Assembly (NCBI RefSeq): GCF_009617895.1
Contig: NZ_BLAW01000001.1
Coordinates: 3,091,001-3,155,000, forward strand
Reading direction: 5' to 3'
Origin: Prolixibacter sp. SD074
GTDB lineage: Bacteria > Bacteroidota > Bacteroidia > Bacteroidales > Prolixibacteraceae
Length of the DNA stretch: 64,000 nucleotides
Every line of letters starts with the position of its first letter. Position 1 is the stretch's first letter. Positions 27,490-36,017 of the stretch are shown in pieces. The notes under the pieces were generated by a model. That model saw only the letters and a program-made list of their open reading frames with translations, did not search any database and was not told where the DNA came from. The position numbers and the translations under genes were made by a program.

Positions 27490-27629
27490 AGGCAAAGGCA
27501 AACGACAATAAACACTTAGAAATGGAGTTGAATCCTGGGAGAAAATGCCGGTACAAACGTTAACTATCTGATTTCCGGCGTGAGTTCGAGGGTTCACCGG
27601 TTATGCCCGGCTGGTAATAAGAAAAAATA

Positions 27630-27653
27630 ACCCGGCACAGGTTTATGCCGGGT
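27630..27653. terminator. Terminator between rpoN and the SPOR lipoprotein gene
   Basis: ACCCGGCA pairs with TGCCGGGT over an eight-base loop. On the minus strand it is followed by TTATTTTTTC, a good T-run for the convergent SPOR-domain gene. On the plus strand the T-run is weak. Confidence 0.75.
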
Positions 27654-27667
27654 ATATCTTAGGATTT

Positions 27668-28108
27668 TCAATTTTGTTCCTCATCTTCAATTTTGCCTGA
27701 GCGGTTCATCACCCAGGCATCTTTAAACTCCGGATATTCTTTTCGAAGTTTCAATGCAGCAGCCATTGCATCTGAAGAATCATTAAATGATTTGATCGCC
27801 AAACGGTAATAGCCATCCATATTTCGCATAATTACACGCGGTTTGAAGCCTTTCTTGCTCCATTCCTTACTTTTTTCACGGGCATACTCAGGAATCGTAT
27901 AGCTATTTACAATGACAAAAAATTTGTCATTAAGATTAACTCCTTCGTCTTTAACAACCGGTTTAGGCTTGGCTACGGGTTTTGGTTTTGGCTTAGGAGC
28001 CTCAATTTTTGGAGGAGCTGGTGGTGGTGGTGCCGGCTTTTCCTTATTTTTACAGGAATAGGAATAAGCGACGACGATAACCATCACGGCAATCACAAAT
28101 CTCTTCAT
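27668..28108 (-). CDS. SPOR-domain lipoprotein
   Basis: A 146-residue lipoprotein with an N-terminal hydrophobic segment and a Cys at residue 19 (VVAYSYSCKNK). A proline/lysine-rich spacer (about residues 24-50, repeats of KPKP and PPP) leads to a C-terminal SPOR-like domain: KFFVIVNSYTIPEYAREKSK, then YYRLAIKSFNDSSDAM. SPOR domains bind denuded peptidoglycan, often at division sites. The spacer would let the domain reach the wall from a membrane anchor. It is the last gene before the PhoB-like regulator on the same strand, 80 bases apart. Confidence 0.82.
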   Translation of the reverse strand: MKRFVIAVMVIVVAYSYSCKNKEKPAPPPPAPPKIEAPKPKPKPVAKPKPVVKDEGVNLNDKFFVIVNSYTIPEYAREKSKEWSKKGFKPRVIMRNMDGYYRLAIKSFNDSSDAMAAALKLRKEYPEFKDAWVMNRSGKIEDEEQN

Positions 28109-28188
28109 AAGCGCGAATTTACGTTATTAAAACAAATGTAATAATTATCCGGTTGATTTCCATTATGAAAACTATCCGGACAACGGGC

Positions 28189-28890
28189 TTAATTCACAAA
28201 CTTATAACCAATACCTTTCAATGTTTTGATATGGTCGTTACCTATTTTTTCACGTAATTTTCTGATATGCACATCGATGGTGCGATCACCCACAATGACA
28301 TTCTCTCCCCACACCGCATTGTAAATCTCCTCCCGGGTGAATACTTTTTCCGGTTTTGAAACGAGCAGCGAAAGCAATTCAAATTCCTTTCGGGGAAGAA
28401 TCATCTCCCTGTCATCAATTTTCAGCAGATAGCGCTCCTTATCAATCGTCAGATTACCAATGACGATAACCTTTTCCGGGGCCGCCATATCAGCAGCTAC
28501 AACACCTGAGCGCTTCAGCAAAGCTTTTACACGGCTGATGAGCACCTTTGGCCTGATGGGCTTGGTAATATAATCATCGGCGCCAGCCTCGAAACCGGCA
28601 ATCTGCGAATAATCTTCACCACGTGCCGTCAGGAAGGCAATCACTGTATCCTTACAGGATGGAATCTTGCGTATCTCTTCACAGGCCACAATACCATCCA
28701 TTTCAGGCATCATAACATCGAGAATAATCAGATCCGGTTTTTTCTTTTCGGCCATTTTAATGGCTTCCACTCCATTTCGCGCCGAGTAAACCTTAAATCC
28801 CTCACGCTCAAGATTATAACTGATAAACTCTAGAATATCCTCTTCGTCGTCTACCAGGAGAATTTTGTAGTTGTTTTCTTTTTCTGCCAT
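28189..28890 (-). CDS. phoB: PhoB/OmpR-family response regulator
   Basis: A 233-residue regulator with a receiver domain (acidic pocket VDDEED; phospho-acceptor Asp58 in LIILDVMMP; conserved Thr and Lys in AFLTARG and DYITKPIRP). A winged-helix DNA-binding domain (LPRKEFELLSLLVSKPEKVF, then GDRTIDVHIRKLREKIG) ends KTLKGIGYKFVN. It lies 80 bases after the histidine kinase, and that pair is divergent from a PiT phosphate transporter. The pairing suggests a PhoR-PhoB phosphate system, which the 11-bp direct repeats upstream of the transporter support. Confidence 0.9.
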   Translation of the reverse strand: MAEKENNYKILLVDDEEDILEFISYNLEREGFKVYSARNGVEAIKMAEKKKPDLIILDVMMPEMDGIVACEEIRKIPSCKDTVIAFLTARGEDYSQIAGFEAGADDYITKPIRPKVLISRVKALLKRSGVVAADMAAPEKVIVIGNLTIDKERYLLKIDDREMILPRKEFELLSLLVSKPEKVFTREEIYNAVWGENVIVGDRTIDVHIRKLREKIGNDHIKTLKGIGYKFVN

Positions 28891-28970
28891 AATGATAATG
28901 ATTATGCCGGTCAGGTTTTTTCAGTCCCAAATTACAAAATGTTAATTTGGTTTGGACCATTCCGGAAAGA

Positions 28971-30023
28971 TTATTTCCCCGGAGCGCCCTTTTCTAACGT
29001 AAAGGTAAAGGTTGTTCCTTTATCGAGTACACTTCGCACCTGTATGGTTTGGTCGTGCGCTTCGATGATATGTTTTACAATGGCGAGCCCCAGGCCGGTC
29101 CCACCCTGCTGCCGCGAACGACTTTTATCGACACGGTAAAAGCGCTCAAAAATACGAGGTAAATCCTGCTTAGCAATACCAATACCGTTGTCACTAACTT
29201 CCACCAGTACATGGTCGTCCATATCGAAAAATCCGACTTTCACGTAACCGCCTTTTTTCCCGTATTTAAGGCCGTTCATTACCAGGTTGCTAACAACCTC
29301 GAATATGCGTTTTTTGTCGGCCAACACCCAAAGTGGTTTGGTATTGGTTTGCTGGAAAAGAAGCGAAATACGGCGCTCCTGGGCTTCCATCAACTCCATC
29401 TCAAATACATCTTCGGTTAGTTTTACAATGTCGAAAGTCTGCCAATTCAGCTTCAGTTCACCCGATTCCAGTTTTGTAATCGATTCCAAATCTTCTACAA
29501 TACTAATCATCCGGTCGATACTTTTCTCAGTACGTTCCAGGTACAACCGGTTGATTTTCGGATCGTCCATTCCTCCATCAAGCAACGTGAGGACATACCC
29601 TTGAATATTGAAAATAGGCGTTTTCAGCTCGTGCGAAACATTTCCCAGGAAATCTTTCCGGTATTTTTCCAAATCGCGAAGACGTTCAATTTCCGAAAGC
29701 TTTTCGCTGGCCCACGCTTTCACTTCCATGTTCACCTGCGAAATAATATCGCTACTGCCTTCCTGCCGCTTCAATTGTTTTTTCCCTTCCACCGGAACTT
29801 CCCGAATGGTTTTGTATATGGGGGTGATTTTATCGTATATCAGGTGATTCAAAATATAGTGAATCAGCAAATGGGCAACGCCAAAGAAAACCGGAACAAA
29901 GAGAAAACTCCAGTACCAGTAAGTTACATCCATGAAAAATGAGCCTGCCAACAAAAGGGTGAACACAAGTGTGAGGGATACCGACAGTAGTACCGACATC
30001 CTTCTTGGAGAAGAAGTATTCAT
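28971..30023 (-). CDS. phoR: PhoR-like sensor histidine kinase
   Basis: A 350-residue membrane kinase with two transmembrane helices near the N-terminus (residues about 9-31 and 37-60) and almost no periplasmic loop. It thus resembles PhoR, which senses through the membrane or partner proteins. The DHp domain has His131 in FLGNVSHELKTPIFNI. The ATPase domain shows the N box (VVSNLVMNGLKYG), DNGIGI and GGTGLGLAIVKHII. It is divergent from the PiT phosphate transporter. The phosphate role is inferred from that and from the shared control region. Confidence 0.85.
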   Translation of the reverse strand: MNTSSPRRMSVLLSVSLTLVFTLLLAGSFFMDVTYWYWSFLFVPVFFGVAHLLIHYILNHLIYDKITPIYKTIREVPVEGKKQLKRQEGSSDIISQVNMEVKAWASEKLSEIERLRDLEKYRKDFLGNVSHELKTPIFNIQGYVLTLLDGGMDDPKINRLYLERTEKSIDRMISIVEDLESITKLESGELKLNWQTFDIVKLTEDVFEMELMEAQERRISLLFQQTNTKPLWVLADKKRIFEVVSNLVMNGLKYGKKGGYVKVGFFDMDDHVLVEVSDNGIGIAKQDLPRIFERFYRVDKSRSRQQGGTGLGLAIVKHIIEAHDQTIQVRSVLDKGTTFTFTLEKGAPGK

Positions 30024-30138
30024 TAATTGATCGTTTTTCAGTTTTATTACACTCTAAATATCAGCAAATATAGGAATTGTTCACCCACTAAAGCTAAACC
30101 AAACAATAAATAAGAAAGCTGGGACAATGATAACCAGT

Positions 30139-30184
30139 TAACATTATTTTAACATATCTTAACGCGGGTAACAACTCTGTAACA
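30139..30184. promoter_or_regulatory. Candidate Pho boxes between phoR and the PiT transporter
   Basis: TAACA motifs begin at 30139, 30150, 30169 and 30180, with TAACG at 30160. The first pair and the last pair are each exactly 11 bases apart. PhoB/PhoP proteins are known to bind tandem 11-bp direct repeats (TT(A/T/C)ACA in Bacillus subtilis). The array ends just before the -7 element of the transporter. Site identity is inferred; the tetramers are common in AT-rich DNA, but their spacing here is regular. Confidence 0.6.
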
Positions 30185-30185
30185 A

Positions 30186-30193
30186 TATCTTTG
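30186..30193 (+). promoter_or_regulatory. -7 promoter element of the PiT transporter
   Basis: TATCTTTG matches TAnnTTTG, 28 bases before the ATG at 30222, and lies directly after the 11-bp direct repeats. Activator-dependent transcription would fit. Confidence 0.6.
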
Positions 30194-30221
30194 GCATGAG
30201 TTTTTTACAAAAGTCCAATCA

Positions 30222-32471
30222 ATGGAAAACTTTTATCTAATCCTTGTAATTATCCTGTTTGCCCTGGCTGCTTCCGACCTGATTGTCGGGGTAAGTAACG
30301 ATGCGGTTAACTTCCTGAATTCAGCCATAGGTTCCAAAGCCGCTCCCAAATGGCTCATTTTGGGCGTCGCCGGTTTAGGTGTTCTTATTGGTGCAACCTT
30401 TTCCAGTGGTATGATGGAAGTAGCCCGGAAAGGGATCTTCCATCCCGACATGTTTGCTTTTTCCGAAATCATGACCATTTTCCTGGCGGTGATGATAACG
30501 GACATCATCCTGCTGGACCTGTTTAACACATTTGGGTTGCCTACATCCACAACGGTATCCATCGTGTTCGAGTTGTTGGGCTCCGCTGTAGCAGTGGCCG
30601 CTGTTAAAATCAAAGAATCTTCGGGTTCGATGGTTGAATTGGCTCAATATATTAACACTGAAAAAGCGCTCGCTATTATTTCCGGAATTCTGGTTTCGGT
30701 AGTCATCGCATTTACTGTCGGTACAATTGTCCAGTGGTTTACCCGACTGGTTTTCACTTTTAAATACGAAAAAAAAATTCGCTATATCGGATCCATCTTC
30801 GGAGGTTTCGCAATTGCCGTTATTACCTATTTCATTGTAATTAAAGGAGCAAAAGGTGCATCGTGGTTAACACCGGAGAATATTGCTTACCTCAAAAACA
30901 ACATGTGGCTGATCTTGCTTTTCAGTTTCATCGGCTGGGCCATTTTGTTGCAAATCCTGCAATTCGTTTTCAAGAAATTCGATATCCCTAAGTTCATTGT
31001 TCTCGTCGGAACTTTTGCATTAGCCATGGCTTTCGCCGGAAACGATTTGGTGAACTTTATCGGGGTACCACTTGCCGGGTTCGAGTCGTTTAAGGCCTGG
31101 GTGGCGGCTGGCGCAATCAATCCCGATGGATATACGATGAGCATCCTGAACCAACCGGTTAAAACCGATACCTATATGCTGTTAATTACCGGTTTGATCA
31201 TGATTGGAACCCTTATCATTTCACGAAAAGCCAAATCGGTAGTAGCCACTACGGTTGATTTAGCCCGCCAGTCTGAAGGAGATGAACGGTTTGGTTCTTC
31301 ATTTGCGTCACGTGCATTGGTTCGCTCTTCTATCCGCACCGGCAACCGCATGAAAAAAATATTGGGTAATAGAATTACCAGCTGGGTCGACAGTCGGTTC
31401 GAAGCAGTTCCGGGAGATGATGCCAATCCCGATCGACCATCTTTTGACAAAATCAGGGCAGCCAGCAACCTGGTTGTTGCTTCTGTTTTAATTACCATCG
31501 GTACCAACCTGAAACTACCACTTTCGACAACTTATGTCACCTTTATGGTAGCCATGGGTACTTCACTGGCCGACCGTGCCTGGGATCGAGAATCAGCAGT
31601 TTACCGAATTTCGGGTGTTTTCACGGTAGTCGGTGGATGGTTCCTGACAGCCTTTGTTGCCTTTACCGTTTCACTGATTATTGCTACGCTGATTTCGCTC
31701 GGGGGTAAAATCATGATTTTCGTGTTTGCAGCTGTGGCCGCCGTTATGGTAATCCGCACGCATGTATTCTTCCGTAAGCGCGAAGCAAGTAAGCTGGAAG
31801 AGGAAGATTTCCCTGAAGCAACCGTTGAAGTAGAGAAAGTGCTCGATAAATCCAATCAGAAAGTAATCAGCGCTATCATTTCCACATCGAAAGCTTATTT
31901 TCTCGGACTGGAAAGCTTCTTTGCACAAAACCGCAAGCAATTGGCCAAGATCGATCAAGACGTTGAAGCATTCAACCAAAAAGCAAGAAAGCTGAAAGCC
32001 AATATTTCGAAAGTCGTGCAGAAGCTGCAGAAAGATTCGGTTGAAACCGGGCACTTCTATGTCCAAATAATGGATTATCTGCGTGAAATGGCTCACTCTA
32101 TTAAGTATGTCGTTGGCCCCTTGCACCAGCACGTTGAGAATAATCACAAGCCCTTTAACGATGACCAGGTTGAAGATTTAACCCAATTCACTTCACAGAT
32201 TACCGATTTCATGAATTTTGCCCTTCACATTATTAAAGAGAGTGAATTCGATCACATTGAAGAACTGATCGAAAAAAGACAAGTCATCATCAATAACATT
32301 CGTGATTTGGAGAAAAATCAGATTCGCCGAATCAAGAAAAAAGAAGTCAACAGCCGCAACTCGGTCCTGTTTTTCAATATCATGTCAGAAACCAAGAACT
32401 TGTTGCTGCAAACTGTCAATATGGTAAAATCAACCAGAGACTTTATTACCCATACTCCAATGGACCAATAG
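30222..32471 (+). CDS. pit: PiT-family inorganic phosphate transporter with C-terminal PhoU-like domain
   Basis: A 749-residue inner-membrane phosphate permease. The two PiT signatures are clear and inverted-repeat related: VGVSNDAVNFLNSAIGSKAA (residues 22-41) and FAGNDLVNFIGVPLAG (271-286). A second half with LPLSTTYVTFMVAMGTSLAD follows. After about residue 530 a soluble, charged helical region of about 200 residues (KSNQ-like start, then QDVEAFNQKARKLK) looks like a PhoU domain fused to the permease. Such fusions occur in Bacteroidota. It is divergent from a PhoR/PhoB pair and preceded by repeat sites, so phosphate limitation is the likely signal. Confidence 0.9.
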   Translation: MENFYLILVIILFALAASDLIVGVSNDAVNFLNSAIGSKAAPKWLILGVAGLGVLIGATFSSGMMEVARKGIFHPDMFAFSEIMTIFLAVMITDIILLDLFNTFGLPTSTTVSIVFELLGSAVAVAAVKIKESSGSMVELAQYINTEKALAIISGILVSVVIAFTVGTIVQWFTRLVFTFKYEKKIRYIGSIFGGFAIAVITYFIVIKGAKGASWLTPENIAYLKNNMWLILLFSFIGWAILLQILQFVFKKFDIPKFIVLVGTFALAMAFAGNDLVNFIGVPLAGFESFKAWVAAGAINPDGYTMSILNQPVKTDTYMLLITGLIMIGTLIISRKAKSVVATTVDLARQSEGDERFGSSFASRALVRSSIRTGNRMKKILGNRITSWVDSRFEAVPGDDANPDRPSFDKIRAASNLVVASVLITIGTNLKLPLSTTYVTFMVAMGTSLADRAWDRESAVYRISGVFTVVGGWFLTAFVAFTVSLIIATLISLGGKIMIFVFAAVAAVMVIRTHVFFRKREASKLEEEDFPEATVEVEKVLDKSNQKVISAIISTSKAYFLGLESFFAQNRKQLAKIDQDVEAFNQKARKLKANISKVVQKLQKDSVETGHFYVQIMDYLREMAHSIKYVVGPLHQHVENNHKPFNDDQVEDLTQFTSQITDFMNFALHIIKESEFDHIEELIEKRQVIINNIRDLEKNQIRRIKKKEVNSRNSVLFFNIMSETKNLLLQTVNMVKSTRDFITHTPMDQ

Positions 32472-32496
32472 CAAAACTGGTTGACCAAATAAGTTA

Positions 32497-32526
32497 AACC
32501 CTTCCCACCTCGGGAGGGGTTTTCTT
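32497..32526 (+). terminator. Terminator after the PiT transporter
   Basis: AACCCTTCCC and GGGAGGGGTT form a ten-base stem (one wobble) with a five-base loop, followed by TTTTCTTT. Confidence 0.85.
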
Positions 32527-32635
32527 TATTTAAGCCTAACACAGTGACTTTTGTTAACAAATCATTAACCCGTAATACCCGTGAAACATTTCTTTAAACA
32601 CTTATTTAATCTGAATTAGCATTCACTTATCATTT

Positions 32636-32897
32636 CATCTCTAACTATGTACCACCGTAATTAAGGATCGGTAATAGAAAACAGATTTGATAAATCACGT
32701 TCCCTTATTGAGGGAATAATTCGGTTGGAAACCCATTATAATACGAAGTAGGTTCATAAACTTGCGTTGGTAGATCCCACTTCCAGGGACAAAGGGCAAA
32801 AACTAAGACGAACAATTTTTAAAGAGGCCATTGTTAGATGGCGAGTAACTTTCCTTTCCAAAAAGGGTACCTGAAGCGTCGGGTGCCCTTTTTTTAT
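32636..32897 (+). ncRNA. Possible structured small RNA ending in a terminator
   Basis: No ORF is found here, yet the stretch looks organised. TCTAAC-T-ATG (32640-32649) can pair with CAT-T-GTTAGA (32829-32838), closing a region of about 200 bases. A strong inner hairpin, TTCCCT/AGGGAA, lies at 32700-32716 and a weaker TCCC/GGGA hairpin near 32787-32801. A terminator follows at 32861. The size and closed-rod outline recall 6S-type RNAs, but I see no decisive sequence match. It could also be the decayed leader of the GH2 relic. Confidence 0.35.
32861..32897 (+). terminator. Strong terminator in the gap after the PiT gene
   Basis: AAAAGGGTACC pairs with GGGTGCCCTTTT (one wobble) and is followed by seven T. 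It has no protein gene directly upstream, which is the best hint that a non-coding transcript ends here. Confidence 0.8.
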
Positions 32898-32950
32898 GTC
32901 GGCAGTAAATCAGACTTCATTCCAACACAGAATGTAGTCATCTTAGGACA

Positions 32951-33796
32951 TTTCAAAATCTGAATGGAACGTGGAATTTCCGGAGCGATAAAATGAATAC
33001 CGGGCTGAAACAACAGTGCCAGAAACACCCGGGAAAATTTGAAAAGCGAATCCTGGTTCCATTTTCACGGCCAGTGATTTTCATACAACCATTTGGCTGA
33101 ATGATCATAAAATAGGAGAGCACAAAGGAGGTTACACACCCTTCGATTTCAATCATCCTTCCATTTTTTCCTGGGTACTGTTCAACGAAACCTGGGGACT
33201 TTTTTCCGGCAAAGGGAAAAACCGGAAATACACACCGGCAGCCCAACAATGGGCCGCTGACTGGTACTACAAAACTAAGGAAATAGGCCCCAAACAAGGT
33301 GATGTGCCGATGTTCAACCCGGAATGTGGTGCGGCATGGGGTTATGCCGGCAGTACCGGCAACATCGACCTAACCCGGGAATACCATATCATGATGAACG
33401 AATTCCGGCGCAGGCCGAAAATTGCAGGGTTCCTGTTCACTGAATTCCATGATGTGATTAATGAATGGAACGGCTACTATCGATTCGACCGGAGTAAGAA
33501 AGCCTTCGGGTTATCGGAACAGGTTCCGGAAACCACAAGACGGGAAAAAAGTCTGGGGCATGGGTACCGGATATTTTGAATACAAATTCAAAGTTCCGGC
33601 TAACCTATCGGGAGAGAATGTTACCGGAGCTATTTTCCGGTGCGAGGTAGCATCACGATATCCGCAGGGCAAATACCTGGAAGATAGCGACGCCGAAAAT
33701 ATCGGGATGACAATTGTAACCGGGAAAGGAACAGATCCGGGCTACGGACAAAACTCTTATCCACAAAACGATGAGAAAAAACAACCCCAAATCTAA
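32951..33796 (+). pseudogene. Relic of a GH2 glycoside hydrolase (multiple deletions and frameshifts)
   Basis: Pieces of a GH2 (beta-galactosidase-like) protein follow in the right order. LNGTWNFRSDKMNTGLK (from 32960) is the N-terminus. KRILV then ASDFHTTIWLNDHKIG and EHKGGYTPFDF (from 33070, another frame) is the jelly-roll domain. It is joined in frame to NHPSIFSWVLFNETWGLF, the catalytic barrel, with the acid/base Glu in FNETWG. NEFRRRPKIAGFLFTEFHDV and NEWNGYYRFDRS follow. After 33560 another frame gives TGYFEYKFKVPANLSG. At least three internal deletions and two frame changes are visible, so it is not functional. Full relatives are several times longer. Confidence 0.85.
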
Positions 33797-34134
33797 TTTC
33801 CAACCTGACTGATCTTCTTGTTACAAAACCAATCGGCAAACCCCTTCCCAAACGCCGTATACGTCCTGTATTCCTATCACTTACACTACTCTTCAAATGT
33901 AACAGCCTTTCACGGATTGTAACACAAAAGTTAATATTCCTTAATCACTGTGTAATATTTTACGTCGTTCTTCACATCGGATTCGAAAGGGATTGATATT
34001 CGAAAATATGACAAAAAATGTAACAACTGATTTCTTCACAAAAAACTGCTTTAGGGCGGGAAAAAAGAAGTAATTAGTGAACATAAAATATCAAGCCTTA
34101 AAACGTAAAACGGGCCCGAATTTTAAATTAAATA
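33797..34134. promoter_or_regulatory. Control region of the beta-helix lipoprotein gene, weak Pho-like half-sites
   Basis: The gap contains no gene. TAAC/TAAT half-sites begin at 33920, 33932, 33942 and 33953 (spacings 12, 10, 11), with further TAACA at 33900 and 34021. They resemble the sites before the PiT gene but are less regular, so I rate them as weak. No clear -7 element was found. Confidence 0.3.
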
Positions 34135-35868
34135 ATGAAGAGGATTATGAAAAAATTACAACTATGGGTATTCATGTCGCTAATTATTGGTGCGTCAGCT
34201 CTGAATTCCTGCTCAAACAATGACAACCCTGCCGTTCCTGATGGACCGGCAATAACAGCTCCTACTACTGCTGAAGTACAGATTGGAGAATCGGTTGATG
34301 TAACTTTCTCTGTTGCTGTTCCCGGAGGTTACGGATCTTCTCAGGTTGACGCGACCGGTGGTACGGCAACCGTAAAAAGCGAGCCAACCGCTGCTGCAAC
34401 CAGTGGCGATGTGCTTGTAACTTTTACTGCTGACAATGATGCCGGTTCCGGTTCAGTAAGTCTGACTATTACCGATGCCAACCAGAAATCAGGCAATGCT
34501 ACCCTTACCGTAAGTAAAACCACCATGCCCACGAAAGACATTTACGCTAGTGCTGATGGGACAGGAACAGTAACCTGGAGCGCGGACACAGTATATGTAT
34601 TGCGTGGTTTCATCTTCGTTAACGATGGCCAGACCCTGACCATTGAGCCTGGTACAGTTATTAAAGGACAGCCCGGCCAGGGTGCAGGTGCTTCTGCCCT
34701 GATCATTGCCCGCGGTGCCAAAATCATGGCTGAAGGTACGGCCGAAGCCCCTATCATCATGACAGGCCTGGCTGATGACCTCAAAGGTTCAGTACCGGAC
34801 GATGCCAACCAAACCTGGGGTGGATTGATTATCCTCGGTAGAGCAACTACCAACAACGTAGCTGAAGGTGGCGAAAAATCAATCGAAGGTATTCCCGAAA
34901 CTGAATCACGCGGATTGTACGGTGGTACAGATGACGCTGACAATTCAGGTGTACTGAAATATGTATCGGTTCGTCACGGAGGTAGTGTGATTGGCGCCGA
35001 CAACGAAATCAATGGTATTTCACTGGGTGCTATCGGTTCAGGAACAACTCTCGACCACATCGAGGTATTCTCCAACTTCGACGATGGAATTGAGTTCTTC
35101 GGTGGTAACCCGAACCTGACTAACGTTGTACTTTCGTACACCGGTGATGATGGCCTGGACGAAGACGAAGGTTTCCACGGAACGGTTCAGTATGCACTGG
35201 TATGGAAAAAAGCTTCAACCAACGAAAGTAGCGACCCACGCGGTGCAGAGCTTGACGGCGGTGTAGGTGCCAACGAAGCTGCAAAACCGTTTGCTATTCC
35301 GAAAATGTCCAACATTACGCTCTTCAACGAAGGTACCAATGACAACCTGACTGCCAGCAATAAGCAGACTTTCTACATGCGCGACGGTTGGGGTGGTAGC
35401 TTCTACAATTCCATTTTCTACGGATTCGATGGCCCGATTGACATGGAAAGAAGAACCGACAAAATCAACGCTGACGATAACAAATCAGCAAGTAGCTACG
35501 ACATGTGGGTATCGGTTGCCAATGGTGGTTATGGCTATTTGAAAATTGAAAATAACCTGATTTACACCAACAATTCATTCTCAAACGATTCTACTGGTTT
35601 TGCCAATGTATTCCAGCTCAGCGACGAAACTGACGCAGCAAAAGAATACGAAGTAGAGCAATACCTGATGGCTCACAACAAAATTGGTGACCCGGGCTTT
35701 GGAACCGGTGCTGACAAATTTACTCCCAGCTCCGCTGATGTAACCAGCAACCTGGCTGATGTTTCATCTTTCGGCCTTACCACTCCTGCTTACAAAGGAG
35801 CAGTTGACCCAACGGGCACTCCGTTTTTTGCCAACTGGTCGTACACATGGGAAGTTATTAACAAGTAA
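34135..35868 (+). CDS. Beta-helix surface lipoprotein paired with a TonB receptor
   Basis: A 577-residue lipoprotein. The signal peptide ends in a lipobox (GASALNSC, Cys about residue 26), with acidic residues soon after (SNNDNPAVPD), which may favour surface display. An Ig-like domain rich in Thr/Val (about 40-130) leads to a region with right-handed beta-helix features: TLTIEPGTVIKGQPGQGAGA, ILGRATTNNVAEGG, and LKYVSVRHGG, TLDHIEVFSN and LTNVVLSYTG repeats. It precedes a TonB-dependent receptor and may be its substrate-capturing partner, in the place SusD has for SusC. The substrate is unknown; phosphate-linked context is a hypothesis. Confidence 0.75.
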   Translation: MKRIMKKLQLWVFMSLIIGASALNSCSNNDNPAVPDGPAITAPTTAEVQIGESVDVTFSVAVPGGYGSSQVDATGGTATVKSEPTAAATSGDVLVTFTADNDAGSGSVSLTITDANQKSGNATLTVSKTTMPTKDIYASADGTGTVTWSADTVYVLRGFIFVNDGQTLTIEPGTVIKGQPGQGAGASALIIARGAKIMAEGTAEAPIIMTGLADDLKGSVPDDANQTWGGLIILGRATTNNVAEGGEKSIEGIPETESRGLYGGTDDADNSGVLKYVSVRHGGSVIGADNEINGISLGAIGSGTTLDHIEVFSNFDDGIEFFGGNPNLTNVVLSYTGDDGLDEDEGFHGTVQYALVWKKASTNESSDPRGAELDGGVGANEAAKPFAIPKMSNITLFNEGTNDNLTASNKQTFYMRDGWGGSFYNSIFYGFDGPIDMERRTDKINADDNKSASSYDMWVSVANGGYGYLKIENNLIYTNNSFSNDSTGFANVFQLSDETDAAKEYEVEQYLMAHNKIGDPGFGTGADKFTPSSADVTSNLADVSSFGLTTPAYKGAVDPTGTPFFANWSYTWEVINK

Positions 35869-35886
35869 AACCCAGCGGTTATAGAT

Positions 35887-35917
35887 AAAAGGGCCAATTC
35901 ATTTTGGCCCTTTTTTT
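35887..35917 (+). terminator. Intercistronic terminator/attenuator
   Basis: AAAAGGGCCAA pairs perfectly with TTGGCCCTTTT over a six-base loop and has a T-run. It lies between the lipoprotein and the TonB receptor genes, and could reduce receptor expression relative to the lipoprotein or separate the two units. Confidence 0.85.
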
Positions 35918-36017
35918 AAAATAACATATGACAAAACCTTTACATAAAAACACCTTAATAATAAACCAACATAGCTAGTCCAATCCTTACACAATCTCAG
36001 AATTTAACAGATTTATT

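Noticed and set aside
27560-27625. tRNA-like GTTCGAGGGTTCACC sequence
   Set aside because: No acceptor or anticodon stem can be formed around it.
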